NCBI GenBank assembly: GCA_964601515.1
Contig: CAZRNU010000054.1
Span: 1 to 18,846 of the forward strand
Source: PWND01 sp964601515
GTDB lineage: Bacteria; Bacteroidota; Bacteroidia; Bacteroidales; UBA7960
DNA length: 18,846 nucleotides
Direction of reading: 5' to 3'
Shown: piece by piece, positions 1-8,587 of the stretch
Layout: each line of letters begins with the position of its first letter
Numbering within the stretch: position 1 is the stretch's first letter
Position numbers and translations under genes: made by a program
Notes under the pieces: model-generated
Database searches by the model: none
Told to the model about the DNA's origin: nothing
Seen by the model: the letters and a program-made list of their open reading frames with translations, nothing else

Positions 1-9
1 TTTTTTTTA

Positions 10-411
10 TTAATTAATAAGCTTAATAAATTCTTTATACATAATACCCCCATCAATATCATTGCTGATAATCAATTCATCATTTGAAAGTTTAATAACA
101 TCCCATTCTGTATTATATGAATCAATTGACGTTCCTTCTATATTAAGATATGTTCCAAAAACACCCCAATCTAGAAAGAAAGTTCCTTGCTCATAAATCC
201 AAGAATCTTCAGGATTAGACCTTTCATACCTTATTATTGTAAAATTGAAGTCGATAAAATGCCATTCTTCAACCATTGTGCTGTTAATGTCAACAACATC
301 TACCCACTCCCACTTTCCCTCAAGACGTTCTTCGTATTTTTTTGTGCATCCGCCTAGCAATATTAGTAGGGCGAACAAAATAAATATTGATTTTTTAATT
401 GAAATTTTCAT
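10..411 (-). CDS. Small secreted lipoprotein of unknown function
   Basis: Predicted 133-residue lipoprotein. The frame is open further upstream, but the ATG at 411 is chosen because it directly begins a signal peptide: a basic start (MKISIKKS), a hydrophobic stretch, and a lipobox LLGGC near residues 18-22. The mature part (roughly 110 residues) begins KKYEERLEGKWEWVDV and is rich in Trp and Tyr with alternating hydrophobic residues. A 'GKW' opening followed by beta strands resembles small lipocalin-like Bacteroidota lipoproteins, but I cannot assign a family. It is probably anchored in the outer or inner membrane facing the periplasm. It stands alone, divergent from deoC, with a candidate -7 element about 25 bases upstream. 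No function is proposed. Confidence 0.75.
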   Translation of the reverse strand: MKISIKKSIFILFALLILLGGCTKKYEERLEGKWEWVDVVDINSTMVEEWHFIDFNFTIIRYERSNPEDSWIYEQGTFFLDWGVFGTYLNIEGTSIDSYNTEWDVIKLSNDELIISNDIDGGIMYKEFIKLIN

Positions 412-435
412 AATTATTTTTTGTTTTTCACAAAG

Positions 436-443
436 CAAAAATA
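436..443 (-). promoter_or_regulatory. Candidate -7 promoter element for the lipoprotein gene
   Basis: On the minus strand this reads TATTTTTG, an exact match to the Bacteroidota -7 consensus TAnnTTTG, 24 bases ahead of the lipoprotein ATG. No convincing -33 TTTG is seen at the usual distance, and the region is very AT-rich, so a chance match is possible. Confidence 0.35.
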
Positions 444-625
444 ATAAAATTAGGAACATATAATTATTTTATCTTCAAAACAATAACTTTTAAATAAAAA
501 ATAATAATTATACCTGTAAATGTAAAAGTTCAAAACAATTTTACCACTTCATAGACATAAAAATGTTTCGTTTTTTTTGTAGTTTTACAAAAAATTGAAA
601 CAATAGTTCTAAAGATTTATCATAT

Positions 626-1576
626 ATGACTGAAATTAAAGAAAAGAAAACACCACTAGTAACATTTCCCCTTGATGAAATGGTTAGGTTGGTAAAATCA
701 TTTACTTCGCAAAAGCTAGCTTCATTGCTTGATGTAACAGATCTTAAAGCAGACACTCAAGAACCAAAGATTTTGAAAATGGCAGAGTGGGCTAAGTCGC
801 TTAACTGTGCTTCCGTGTGCGTCAATCCGGTTGATGGCTCTGACATTCTTCCATTGGCCTTAAAGGGTTCTAAGGTAAAAGAATGCTATGTAATTGACTT
901 TCCACTTGGGAAGCTAGACATAGAGATGAAAGCAGTTCAAACATCATATGTTGTTAAAAAGAGCAGAGAGCTTAGAGATGAGGGAAAAGGGAAAATGGAA
1001 CTGGATATGGTTATAAATGTAGGTCGTTTTAAAAAGGACCCGAATTATGCTCTTGAAGAAATAAATGCAGTTTGTGAAGCAGCAGACGGAGAGCCTGTTA
1101 AAGTTATCGTTAGATCTTCCGAGCTTACAGTTAAAGAAATTTATACTGTTTCTGAGATTGTTGCTCAATCAAAGGCTGCATTCATCAAAAACTCTACAGG
1201 CATGGATGCCTATGGTGCTCTACCCGAACATATGAAAATTATGAGAGAGGTTGTTGGCAATAAGAAAGGAGTAAAATCATCGGGAGGTGTTTCAGATGCA
1301 GCTACTGCTATGAGGTTAATTTATGCATCTGCAAGAGATGAATCTTTGCAAAAACCTGAACTTTTTAGGATTGGAACAAGTTCTCCATTAAACATTGTTT
1401 CAACATTCGGCTGGCTTGAAAAAGCCCCTGAACACTGGCTAGGTGCAGGTATAATTCCATGTAAGATATGCCCTTTCTACCACAACACAAAACTGCGTGT
1501 TGAGCTCAGAGAGGAAGCAAACTCTTGGTGCAGAGAGTGCATTCACAACCATTATCTCATCAATAAAGATTTTTAG
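626..1576 (+). CDS. deoC: Deoxyribose-phosphate aldolase-like protein with four-Cys C-terminal tail
   Basis: A 316-residue class I aldolase of the DeoC family. Known family reaction: 2-deoxyribose-5-phosphate to glyceraldehyde-3-phosphate plus acetaldehyde, in deoxynucleoside catabolism. Visible landmarks are a DMVINVGR strand with D127, the Schiff-base segment FIKNSTG with K188, and GVKSSGG with K217; these correspond to the catalytic Asp and two Lys residues of E. coli DeoC. The protein is longer than the usual 220-260 residues. It has an N-terminal extension of about 30 residues and a C-terminal tail with C279-x2-C282 and C302-x2-C305, which looks like a zinc or iron-sulfur knuckle. It lies 53 bases upstream of an aldehyde:ferredoxin oxidoreductase on the same strand, probably in one operon. 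A 7/8 match to the -7 promoter box sits near 580. The aldolase fold is certain; the exact substrate is inferred. Confidence 0.88.
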   Translation: MTEIKEKKTPLVTFPLDEMVRLVKSFTSQKLASLLDVTDLKADTQEPKILKMAEWAKSLNCASVCVNPVDGSDILPLALKGSKVKECYVIDFPLGKLDIEMKAVQTSYVVKKSRELRDEGKGKMELDMVINVGRFKKDPNYALEEINAVCEAADGEPVKVIVRSSELTVKEIYTVSEIVAQSKAAFIKNSTGMDAYGALPEHMKIMREVVGNKKGVKSSGGVSDAATAMRLIYASARDESLQKPELFRIGTSSPLNIVSTFGWLEKAPEHWLGAGIIPCKICPFYHNTKLRVELREEANSWCRECIHNHYLINKDF

Positions 1577-1629
1577 AAAGCTGATGAGATTTTTTTAAGA
1601 ATTTAGTATAAACAAAAATATATAAAACA

Positions 1630-3447
1630 ATGACTGTAAAAGGCGGATATCACGGAAAGCTGTTAAGAATTAATTTAACCGAACGTACAGCTAAAACAGA
1701 AGATATACCCGACAAGTTTCTTGTCGATTATATTGGAGGAAGAGGACTAGGGGCTAAATTGCTATATGACGAAACACCAAAAGGCACCAATCCACTCGGT
1801 CCTGAAAATAAATTATACTTCGTTACCGGCTCTCTCAACGGAATAAATGCTCCAACAACTAGCAGATACACTATTGTTACTAAAGCACCTTTGTCAGGAA
1901 CCATAACAAGCTCAAGCTCCGGTGGTCACTTTGGACATTCAATGAAAGCAACCGGATTTGATGTAATTGCAATTGAAGGCAAAGCATCAAGTCCTGTTTA
2001 TATTTCAGTCAATAACCAAAATGTTGAAATCAAAGATGCCAATCATCTTTGGGGCAAGGATGTACATGAAGCTACAGACGTTTTAATAAAGGAATATGGA
2101 GATAAGGCAGGAATTGCAGCTATTGGAATTGCAGGCGAACAACAAGTGCTACTTGCTTCAATTATGAATGAAAAAAACCATGCTGCAGGGCGTTCAGGTA
2201 TTGGCGCTGTTCTTGGCTCAAAAATGCTTAAAGCATTGATAGTAAATGGCGACACAAAAACCCCTTCTGCAAGCGATGAAGCTGTTAAGGAAGCAATAGC
2301 AGAGTGGCGAAGATATATAGGTGAAGCTCCTTTAACAAAAGACGTTCTTAAAGAATACGGAACTCCTGTTTTGGTTAATGTTATTAATAACCTTGGCGCA
2401 TATCCAACAAAAAATTTTCAGGATGGGGTATTTTTAAATTATCCTTCTACATCTCCTGAAACATTCAAGGAATTGCACTTCGTTAAAAGATCTCCTTGTC
2501 ATGGTTGCCCAATAGGATGTGCAAGAATAACTCAAACAGTTAAAGCACAAGGAAAGGGACCTGAATATGAAACAATCTGGGCTTTCGGAGGTCTATGCCT
2601 TGTTGAAAATCTTGAAAAAATAATACATGCAAACTATGCCTGCAATCAATACGGCCTTGATACAATTTCAACCGGAAGCACAATAGCATGTGCAATGGAG
2701 CTTTCAGAAAAAGGGTATTTTGATAAAGAAGCAATGGATTTAATGAATAAAGCTCTGGGCAGAGATCTTAAATTTGGTGATGAAGATGCAATTGTTATCC
2801 TTTCAGAAAAAATAGGAAAAGCAGAAGGTATCGGAAAAATATTGGGAATGGGCTCAAAACGTTTGGCTGAAAAATACGGACATCCTGAGTTGTCTATGAC
2901 GGTAAAAGGATTGGAAATTCCGGCATACGACCCAAGGGGATTACAAGGCATGGCGCTTTCTTACGCAACATGTAATAGAGGTGGATGCCACCTTAGAGGC
3001 TATCTTGTTGGAGCAGAAGCAATTGCGACTCCTTTCGAAATAGACAGATTTTCGTCTCAAGGCAAACCCGGATTAGTTAAGCTTTTCCAAGATAATACTG
3101 CTGTGATTGACTCTTTAGGAGCCTGCATTTTCACCCAATTTGCACTTAATCCTGACCACTATGCTATGTTGTGGGCTGCTGTAACCGGTATTCCAACATC
3201 AGGAGATGAAATGCTTAAAAAAGGTGAAAGAATTTGGAATCTTGAAAGATTATATAACATCAGAGAGGGATTCACAATTGCCGATGATACACTTCCGGGT
3301 AGAATACTTAATGAACCATTTAAATTTGGTCATTCTAAAGGAAGAAAAATTGATTTAAGCGCAATGCTGGCCGAGTATTTTAAACTTCGGAATTGGACTT
3401 CAAATGGTGAAGTTTCGAAGGAAAAAATATCTGAACTGGGATTATAA
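1630..3447 (+). CDS. Tungsten-type aldehyde:ferredoxin oxidoreductase
   Basis: A 605-residue cytoplasmic enzyme of the AOR family, the normal length. Family members oxidise aldehydes to carboxylic acids and reduce ferredoxin, using a bis-pterin tungsten (rarely molybdenum) cofactor and one [4Fe-4S] cluster. Domain order is the N-terminal pterin-binding beta domain (about 5-205, starting GGYHGKLLRINLT), then the helical domains. Cluster ligands are visible as C290-x2-C293-x3-C297 plus C499. The last lies in D494-S-L-G-A-C499, matching the DxxGxC pterin/cluster motif of the Pyrococcus enzyme. The active-site EYE segment (E312-E314) and H454 are also present. It follows the deoC-like gene by 53 bases and is closed by a strong terminator, so the two form a likely bicistron; acetaldehyde or another aldehyde from the aldolase is the obvious candidate substrate (inference). 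The member could also be a GAPOR-like or broad-specificity AOR. Confidence 0.95.
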   Translation: MTVKGGYHGKLLRINLTERTAKTEDIPDKFLVDYIGGRGLGAKLLYDETPKGTNPLGPENKLYFVTGSLNGINAPTTSRYTIVTKAPLSGTITSSSSGGHFGHSMKATGFDVIAIEGKASSPVYISVNNQNVEIKDANHLWGKDVHEATDVLIKEYGDKAGIAAIGIAGEQQVLLASIMNEKNHAAGRSGIGAVLGSKMLKALIVNGDTKTPSASDEAVKEAIAEWRRYIGEAPLTKDVLKEYGTPVLVNVINNLGAYPTKNFQDGVFLNYPSTSPETFKELHFVKRSPCHGCPIGCARITQTVKAQGKGPEYETIWAFGGLCLVENLEKIIHANYACNQYGLDTISTGSTIACAMELSEKGYFDKEAMDLMNKALGRDLKFGDEDAIVILSEKIGKAEGIGKILGMGSKRLAEKYGHPELSMTVKGLEIPAYDPRGLQGMALSYATCNRGGCHLRGYLVGAEAIATPFEIDRFSSQGKPGLVKLFQDNTAVIDSLGACIFTQFALNPDHYAMLWAAVTGIPTSGDEMLKKGERIWNLERLYNIREGFTIADDTLPGRILNEPFKFGHSKGRKIDLSAMLAEYFKLRNWTSNGEVSKEKISELGL

Positions 3448-3460
3448 TCCAGGTTGAGTT

Positions 3461-3493
3461 AAAAGGAGGCGTTAATAATAGCGCCTCTTTTTA
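3461..3493 (+). terminator. Rho-independent terminator after the deoC-AOR operon
   Basis: The inverted repeat GAGGCG ... CGCCTC can be extended by AAA/TTT and one G-T wobble to a stem of about 10 bp. It has a 10-base AT-rich loop and runs directly into a T-rich tract. It lies 14 bases after the AOR stop codon. Confidence 0.88.
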
Positions 3494-3534
3494 TTTTAGG
3501 TATATCACCTAATTAATTAGGCAAGGTAATTGCT

Positions 3535-3542
3535 TACTTTTG
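3535..3542 (+). promoter_or_regulatory. Candidate -7 promoter element for the FISUMP gene
   Basis: TACTTTTG is an exact match to TAnnTTTG, 24 bases upstream of the chosen ATG at 3567. It overlaps a possible TTG start at 3540, which would lie in the promoter rather than in the message. No clear -33 TTG is seen. Confidence 0.5.
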
Positions 3543-3566
3543 AGAATTAATAAACCTTTCTGCATT

Positions 3567-4130
3567 ATGAAAACAAAAACATTAATGACAATAGTACTTT
3601 CTTTCATTTTTTCTGTCAATATAATTGGTCAAACAGGAATTGTAATTGACAGAGGAGGAAAATCATATAAAACAGTAAAAATTGCAGGAATAGAATGGAT
3701 GACCGAAAATCTTGCTTTTAAATCTTCAACGGGTTCTTATTGGATACTTAATGATGATGAAACCAATATTAATAAATTTGGCTATTTATATAATTGGGAA
3801 ACTGCCCAGAATGTATGTCCTTATGGCTGGAGACTTCCTGAAAAAAATGATTTTCAAACGCTGCTTGATTCTTTGGGTTGGACCCCTTCAAAACAGTTTG
3901 AATCATTGATTGTGGGCGGCGAGAGCGGCTATGAAGCTCTTTTTGGGGGATGGAAACATTTAGATGGAGATTATAGAAATGCTGATCAGAATTCATTATG
4001 GTGGACATCGGCTGAATTTGATGAAACAAATGCTTGGGCATTAGGTATGAGCAAAAATCGTAAAGGTGCTCTTATTGGATATCATAACAAAGAACATGGT
4101 TTTTATGTTCGTTGTGTAAGAGTGAAATAG
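3567..4130 (+). CDS. Secreted FISUMP-domain protein
   Basis: A 187-residue exported protein with the 'Fibrobacter succinogenes major paralogous' (FISUMP) domain. The ATG at 3567 is preferred over an upstream TTG because it begins a clean signal peptide (MKTKTLMTIVLSFIFSVNIIGQ) and because the TTG lies inside a promoter-like box. The domain fills the mature protein, with the typical landmarks WMTENLAF, GYLYNWETAQNVCPYGWRLP, a central LWWTSAE segment, and a C-terminal GFYVRCVRV. It is C-type-lectin-like in flavour and rich in Trp and Gly. The family is common in Bacteroidota and Fibrobacteres and its function is unknown, perhaps surface binding. No lipobox or T9SS tail is seen, so it is likely periplasmic or released. 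It is monocistronic, converging on the glycoside hydrolase gene with 8 bases between the stop codons. Confidence 0.9.
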   Translation: MKTKTLMTIVLSFIFSVNIIGQTGIVIDRGGKSYKTVKIAGIEWMTENLAFKSSTGSYWILNDDETNINKFGYLYNWETAQNVCPYGWRLPEKNDFQTLLDSLGWTPSKQFESLIVGGESGYEALFGGWKHLDGDYRNADQNSLWWTSAEFDETNAWALGMSKNRKGALIGYHNKEHGFYVRCVRVK

Positions 4131-4138
4131 ATTAAATA

Positions 4139-6706
4139 TTAATTTGATGTCTTTATAAATTTAGAGACTAATATTCTATCTTCAGTCCTTGCAGTTAGTA
4201 TATAAACTCCCTGCTTAAGGCTTCCAATATTTAGAGTGTAATTGTTATTATTAACTGTCTTTTCAAATATAAGACCTCCTTGAATATCAAACACACTCAA
4301 ACTTAATATTTCTAAATCAGCATTAACATTCAAGAACTTTGAAGCCGGATTTGGATATAAAATAAGTTGATTATTGTTGTCGGCAAGTAGCATATCTTCA
4401 ACAATATTATTGCCATCCACATTAAAAATGGCAGTGTTTTGCTGCGACAAACTATAGCCATCGTAAACAATATAAACCAAAGAATCAGTTCCGATAAATC
4501 CCGGTTTAGGGCTATATGTAAAAGAGCCATCATTATTCAGAATTACAGAACCATTAATTGGATTACGGATTAAAAGGCTAACCAAATAATCACCATCAAT
4601 ATCAAAATCATTAGATAGCACTCCGGATTCTGCATCAACAATTACAGGAAACGTTACATCCGAAAAGAAAAATGTATCTCTTACAGCAATTGCCGGCGTA
4701 TTAAATTCATGCAAACGATCTTTCATAACCCAATATGATGTTTTAAATCTTTCCTGAAGATTTGCCAGATCAAGGGCATTCCATGTATTCCATAAAAATC
4801 TTGAATCTGCTTCATACCAGTTTTCGTTGTACAAAACAGAAAGTGCAATGCCATCTGACATTAGCTCCTCCGTTGCAGGAGTCTCTCTATCATCATGCAG
4901 AACTTTTAATTGGTCCGGTGCAACAAAGTTCAGATATGACCAAGGAATTCTGATTTTAATACTTTCATCAGAAATAATAACTGCATCTTTGGATGATACC
5001 GGCTGAAAATCATAATTCAATTGTAAATGCCCAATATACTGAACATCAGAATGGGAGAAGTTATTTTTTATCCTTACTATTTGCCATGGAGCTCCATCAG
5101 AAACTATTGATTGATATTTTTGTTCAGGCTCTGATATTCCATGCCAAATTCCAAAAATATCATACGCTTCTGTAACGTAAAGATTTGCGCTATAATTTGT
5201 AATGTGCAAAACAAACTCAGCTCTGTGATTAGGAATAGTTTCTCCTGAAGGGATTATTGATTCTCCCAAATTTTCATCATAAGTATCTATTGCTAACCAT
5301 AATTCATCGGGAATATTTAAAGGATTTTTCAATCCAATTTCAATTTCAAAAAATGTATAATTGGCATCAGCTTTAATGTTTGAAATATCAGAGCCTTCAT
5401 TAAACTCAGCAACAACACTTAGTTGAGATTCTTTTTCAAAAGCTTTTAATCCATAGTTTTGTTCTGCTGAGGCTATATTGTGCCAAACAACTCGACTTTC
5501 AGCATTATAATCAACAGGATCTGTTACCCAGGTTCTTTTAAACCATTCATCAATCCAGGCAAACTGAATTCCGCCCCCGCATCCGGCAACTCGTTGAGAA
5601 TTAAGCATTCTGATATTTGTGTTTCCCATATTAAATTCATCGAAACCACCATGATTCATACCTGATGTTGCATAATGAGCAATAACCCAGCTTGACGGCA
5701 CTCCATATTCTGCAATTATAAGAGGAATTCCTTTATAATGCTGTTTGAGCTCGGTAAGATATCCCAGATAACTATTTGGTCCATAATTATCTGTATAATG
5801 CTGATAAGATGACTGCTGACTAACAAAATCCGGGTAGTAAGGATATGCGTGGTAGCTGATAAAAAATCCTGCCGGTGCATTTACTTTTTCAACTTTTGAT
5901 AAATCTATTTGAGCTATATCCTCTTCAGTAAATACTTCCTCAGGATGATGAAGAGGATCAAGGGTTGGCCAGCTTGATACACTTACAGGTCTTTGAGTAT
6001 TATAACTATTATATTGGTAACTAACAGTATAATCTATCATTTCAGTAAACCAAGACTCAGAAGGCGACGCTTCATTTATTGAAAAATGATTCCCCGAATA
6101 ACTGTTTACCAATGAATTAATTTCATCTGTCGTGATTACTTCAATCGGGTGTACTTCTCTCCCAATAATAAATCCCATACACCATTTTGAGACATCCGTT
6201 GAAAATAAACCATATGCCTTACCAAATCTGTGAGGAATCTCCCTATTCCCGTGCACACAATCGATATTTTCTTCAATCTCATTTTTGAAAGCATCTGAAA
6301 GAAAATACAGGTCGTGATTATATTCCGGATATTCTTCTTCAAGCCAAACGCCTTGAAAAAAGAGCAAAGGATTGTGTGGGTTTGCAATATTAAAAGAATC
6401 AAGCACTTCGTAGAATCTTGGATAATGCAGAGTATAAAGCCTAATTACATTGAATCCTGCTTGTTTGATTTCTGAAAACCATCTTCCATAATCAGCTCTG
6501 GAAGCAACCAACTCACCCGGGAATGTTCCGGGTTTCGAAACACCTAAATTCATTCCCTTAATAAAGACGGGGACATATTCGGTTCCGTTCCAAATTGTTA
6601 GGTGTAAGCTGTCAGTTGAATAGGGAATAGAATGATCATAAAACTGCTGTGCAGAAACTCTAACAGAGGCGATAAACAAAATCCCAAAAAAAAGAAGGCT
6701 TTTCAT
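4139..6706 (-). CDS. T9SS-secreted clan-A-type glycoside hydrolase with Ig-like domain
   Basis: An 855-residue secreted enzyme. The ATG at 6706 is chosen because it starts a signal peptide (MKSLLFFGILFIASVRVSA, then QQF); upstream Met codons would overlap the hemerythrin gene. Residues about 45-390 look like a (beta/alpha)8 hydrolase. GMNLGVSKPG opens the barrel, E184 in FIIGREVHP is the likely acid/base, and E333 in PLIIAEYG is the likely nucleophile, as in GH2/GH5-type clan A enzymes. Residues 420-640 appear to be beta-sandwich. Residues about 685-765 match a cadherin/Big_9-type domain (VLSNDFDIDGD ... DGSFTYSPKPGFIGTDSLVY). The last 75 residues (LILYPNPASKFLNV ... GVYILTARTEDRILVSKFIK) are a Por secretion-system C-terminal domain. 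It is the last gene of the polysaccharide operon, 16 bases after the hemerythrin gene, so it may trim or release the exported glycan. The substrate is unknown. Confidence 0.85.
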   Translation of the reverse strand: MKSLLFFGILFIASVRVSAQQFYDHSIPYSTDSLHLTIWNGTEYVPVFIKGMNLGVSKPGTFPGELVASRADYGRWFSEIKQAGFNVIRLYTLHYPRFYEVLDSFNIANPHNPLLFFQGVWLEEEYPEYNHDLYFLSDAFKNEIEENIDCVHGNREIPHRFGKAYGLFSTDVSKWCMGFIIGREVHPIEVITTDEINSLVNSYSGNHFSINEASPSESWFTEMIDYTVSYQYNSYNTQRPVSVSSWPTLDPLHHPEEVFTEEDIAQIDLSKVEKVNAPAGFFISYHAYPYYPDFVSQQSSYQHYTDNYGPNSYLGYLTELKQHYKGIPLIIAEYGVPSSWVIAHYATSGMNHGGFDEFNMGNTNIRMLNSQRVAGCGGGIQFAWIDEWFKRTWVTDPVDYNAESRVVWHNIASAEQNYGLKAFEKESQLSVVAEFNEGSDISNIKADANYTFFEIEIGLKNPLNIPDELWLAIDTYDENLGESIIPSGETIPNHRAEFVLHITNYSANLYVTEAYDIFGIWHGISEPEQKYQSIVSDGAPWQIVRIKNNFSHSDVQYIGHLQLNYDFQPVSSKDAVIISDESIKIRIPWSYLNFVAPDQLKVLHDDRETPATEELMSDGIALSVLYNENWYEADSRFLWNTWNALDLANLQERFKTSYWVMKDRLHEFNTPAIAVRDTFFFSDVTFPVIVDAESGVLSNDFDIDGDYLVSLLIRNPINGSVILNNDGSFTYSPKPGFIGTDSLVYIVYDGYSLSQQNTAIFNVDGNNIVEDMLLADNNNQLILYPNPASKFLNVNADLEILSLSVFDIQGGLIFEKTVNNNNYTLNIGSLKQGVYILTARTEDRILVSKFIKTSN

Positions 6707-6722
6707 TGCAAATCGATTGCTA

Positions 6723-7145
6723 TTATTTATTAATGAAATTAACCACAATATCTTTATATTGCTTGTCTTTTTGTATAATATGAGACACAAACCATTTTCT
6801 CATAAAATCCAATATTTTTTCCGACAGCATAGGGTTTTCATAATCTAATTCTGTTTTAAGCTGATTAACTCTTGAAATAAACATTTTATGCTGTTCAATG
6901 TGTTCTTCTATGCTTGCAAAACCTGAGTGTTTCATAAGATCTTCTTCAAATGAGAAATGACTTTGAAAATAGTCCTCAAGTTTTTGAATTATTTCTTTGT
7001 GTTGGTCGAAATTTGCTGAATCTAAAAGATTTGCAGCATTATCAAGCATTTCAAGAAATCCTTTGTGCTGGTCATCGATTTCTTTTATCCCTAATGAATA
7101 AACATCTGACCAGCTGTTGCGTGAATTGTTAGAGTTGTTTGTCAT
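6723..7145 (-). CDS. Bacteriohemerythrin (di-iron, oxygen-binding)
   Basis: A 140-residue single-domain hemerythrin, the normal length. All seven expected di-iron ligands are visible: H27 (DDQHKGF), H63 and E67 (HFSFEE), H82 and H86 (HIEQH), H122 and D127 (HIIQKD). The protein is cytoplasmic, with no signal peptide. Members of this family bind O2 reversibly and serve as oxygen carriers or sensors. The start at 7145 overlaps the end of the glycosyltransferase gene by 17 bases, and the hydrolase gene follows after 16 bases, so it is translated within the polysaccharide operon. Delivery or sensing of oxygen for control of polymer synthesis is an inference from position; no fused signalling domain is present. 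Confidence 0.95.
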   Translation of the reverse strand: MTNNSNNSRNSWSDVYSLGIKEIDDQHKGFLEMLDNAANLLDSANFDQHKEIIQKLEDYFQSHFSFEEDLMKHSGFASIEEHIEQHKMFISRVNQLKTELDYENPMLSEKILDFMRKWFVSHIIQKDKQYKDIVVNFINK

Positions 7146-8583
7146 TGTTGTTTTGTTTTAAATCAAATCCTTTTCTTGTCATTTTTCCCCATCCTTTTTT
7201 GTTTCTGTTTATAAAGAAATCGTAATTCCCAATAAGAGCAAAAGTAACATTCATTGGGTGATAAATTAAAATCTCAAAAATAGATATAAGAAATATTTTC
7301 ATGAGAAACTTATACCCTTTATACCTGCCAAAAATGTATTTTTCATAAAAAACAGCGAATGAAGAATAGAGCAAAGAAAAGGAAAAAACCAATAAGGTGA
7401 ACAGTAAAAAATAGTTCATGTTAATATTGCCTAACGCAAACATCACACCAAAATAAACAATACCAACAGCCTCAATAACAGGCCCAAGCCATTCAAAGAA
7501 CAACCAGAAAGGGTAGCTAATAAGTCCTATTCTGCCATATTTTTTATTAAAAAACATATTTTTATGTTTCACAAGAGTATCAATAAGCCCTCTTGTCCAC
7601 CTGTTTCTTTGTCGTGACAGAACTTTAACTGTTGAAGGAACCTCTGTCCAGCAAAGTGGATCAGGGATAAAAGCTACTTTATACTTTTGTTTGGCAACAG
7701 TGTGCATATACTTTCTCATTCTAACTACAAGCTCAAGGTCTTCACCAACTGTAGTGCGATCATATCCTCCAACTTTTATCACAATATTTCTGTCGAACAA
7801 CCCAAAGGCTCCGGAAATAATCAATAATCCATTAATTTTACTCCAAGCCATTCTGCCAAGTATAAAAGCTCTGAAATATTCTAAAATCTGGAACTTGGCG
7901 AGCAGGTTTTTAGGAAATTGAACATTAACAATCCTTCCATCCTCAATTTCACATGAGTTTGCAACTCTGATAACTCCTCCGGAAGCAATAACCTTTTTAC
8001 CTCCTTCCTCTTCCAGAAAAGGCTTTACCATTCTAAGAATTCCATCTTTCTCAATTATACAATCAACATCAACGCCTAGAAATAAATCCGACCTTGAAAT
8101 ATTTATTCCGGCATTTAACGCATCTGCTTTCCCCCCATTGTCTTTATCAATAAAAACAAGATTCGAATATGCCGGATTAAGTGATTTATAAATACCTCTT
8201 ACTTTTTCGGTTTTAATATATTCTTCATAGGTGTAATTAACTTTCGTGAGATTATAATGTTTTATAACTTTATCAATAGTGTTGTCGGTGCTGCCATCAT
8301 TTACTATTATAACCTCCAGATTCGAATATTGCAATGAAATTAAACTTCTTATATTTTCAATAATACTTTTTTCTTCATTATAAGATGGTGCAATGATTGA
8401 AACCGAAGGCAGAACTTTATAACTTGAAATGCTGTTGAAATCAAAAAACTTATTTCTTTTTGTATAAAAGCTAAGTTCAAAACTTGATAGTATTCCAATA
8501 ATTATATATGATAAAAACAACACTCCCCCATAAATCAGGAAGAACATATTGAAATAAAAATGAAATGTATTGTAAGTGTCCAT
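7129..8583 (-). CDS. Processive family 2 glycosyltransferase (polysaccharide synthase)
   Basis: A 484-residue inner-membrane synthase of the BcsA/PgaC/HasA type. An N-terminal TM helix lies at about 12-33. The GT-A catalytic domain spans about 58-330, with NDGSTD (95-100), the metal-binding DVD (172-174), GED (280-282) carrying the catalytic Asp, and QRNRW (325-329), the Q(Q/R)xRW signature of processive enzymes. Three or more C-terminal TM segments follow (about 352-385, 391-412, 427-447), forming the usual translocation channel. There is no PilZ domain at the C-terminus, so direct c-di-GMP binding is not apparent. It should polymerise a sugar nucleotide (UDP-GlcNAc, UDP-Glc or similar; not decidable here) and extrude the chain. 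It sits in the middle of the six-gene operon, 4 bases after the HEAT-like gene. Confidence 0.93.
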   Translation of the reverse strand: MDTYNTFHFYFNMFFLIYGGVLFLSYIIIGILSSFELSFYTKRNKFFDFNSISSYKVLPSVSIIAPSYNEEKSIIENIRSLISLQYSNLEVIIVNDGSTDNTIDKVIKHYNLTKVNYTYEEYIKTEKVRGIYKSLNPAYSNLVFIDKDNGGKADALNAGINISRSDLFLGVDVDCIIEKDGILRMVKPFLEEEGGKKVIASGGVIRVANSCEIEDGRIVNVQFPKNLLAKFQILEYFRAFILGRMAWSKINGLLIISGAFGLFDRNIVIKVGGYDRTTVGEDLELVVRMRKYMHTVAKQKYKVAFIPDPLCWTEVPSTVKVLSRQRNRWTRGLIDTLVKHKNMFFNKKYGRIGLISYPFWLFFEWLGPVIEAVGIVYFGVMFALGNINMNYFLLFTLLVFSFSLLYSSFAVFYEKYIFGRYKGYKFLMKIFLISIFEILIYHPMNVTFALIGNYDFFINRNKKGWGKMTRKGFDLKQNNNDKQL

Positions 8584-8587
8584 TTTA

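Noticed and set aside
3540..3566. TTG start giving a nine-residue N-terminal extension of the FISUMP protein
   Set aside because: The TTG is part of a TACTTTTG -7 promoter box, and the ATG at 3567 begins a proper signal peptide.
6707..6790. N-terminal extension of the glycoside hydrolase overlapping the hemerythrin gene
   Set aside because: It would place 28 residues before a clear signal peptide; the ATG at 6706 is the better start.
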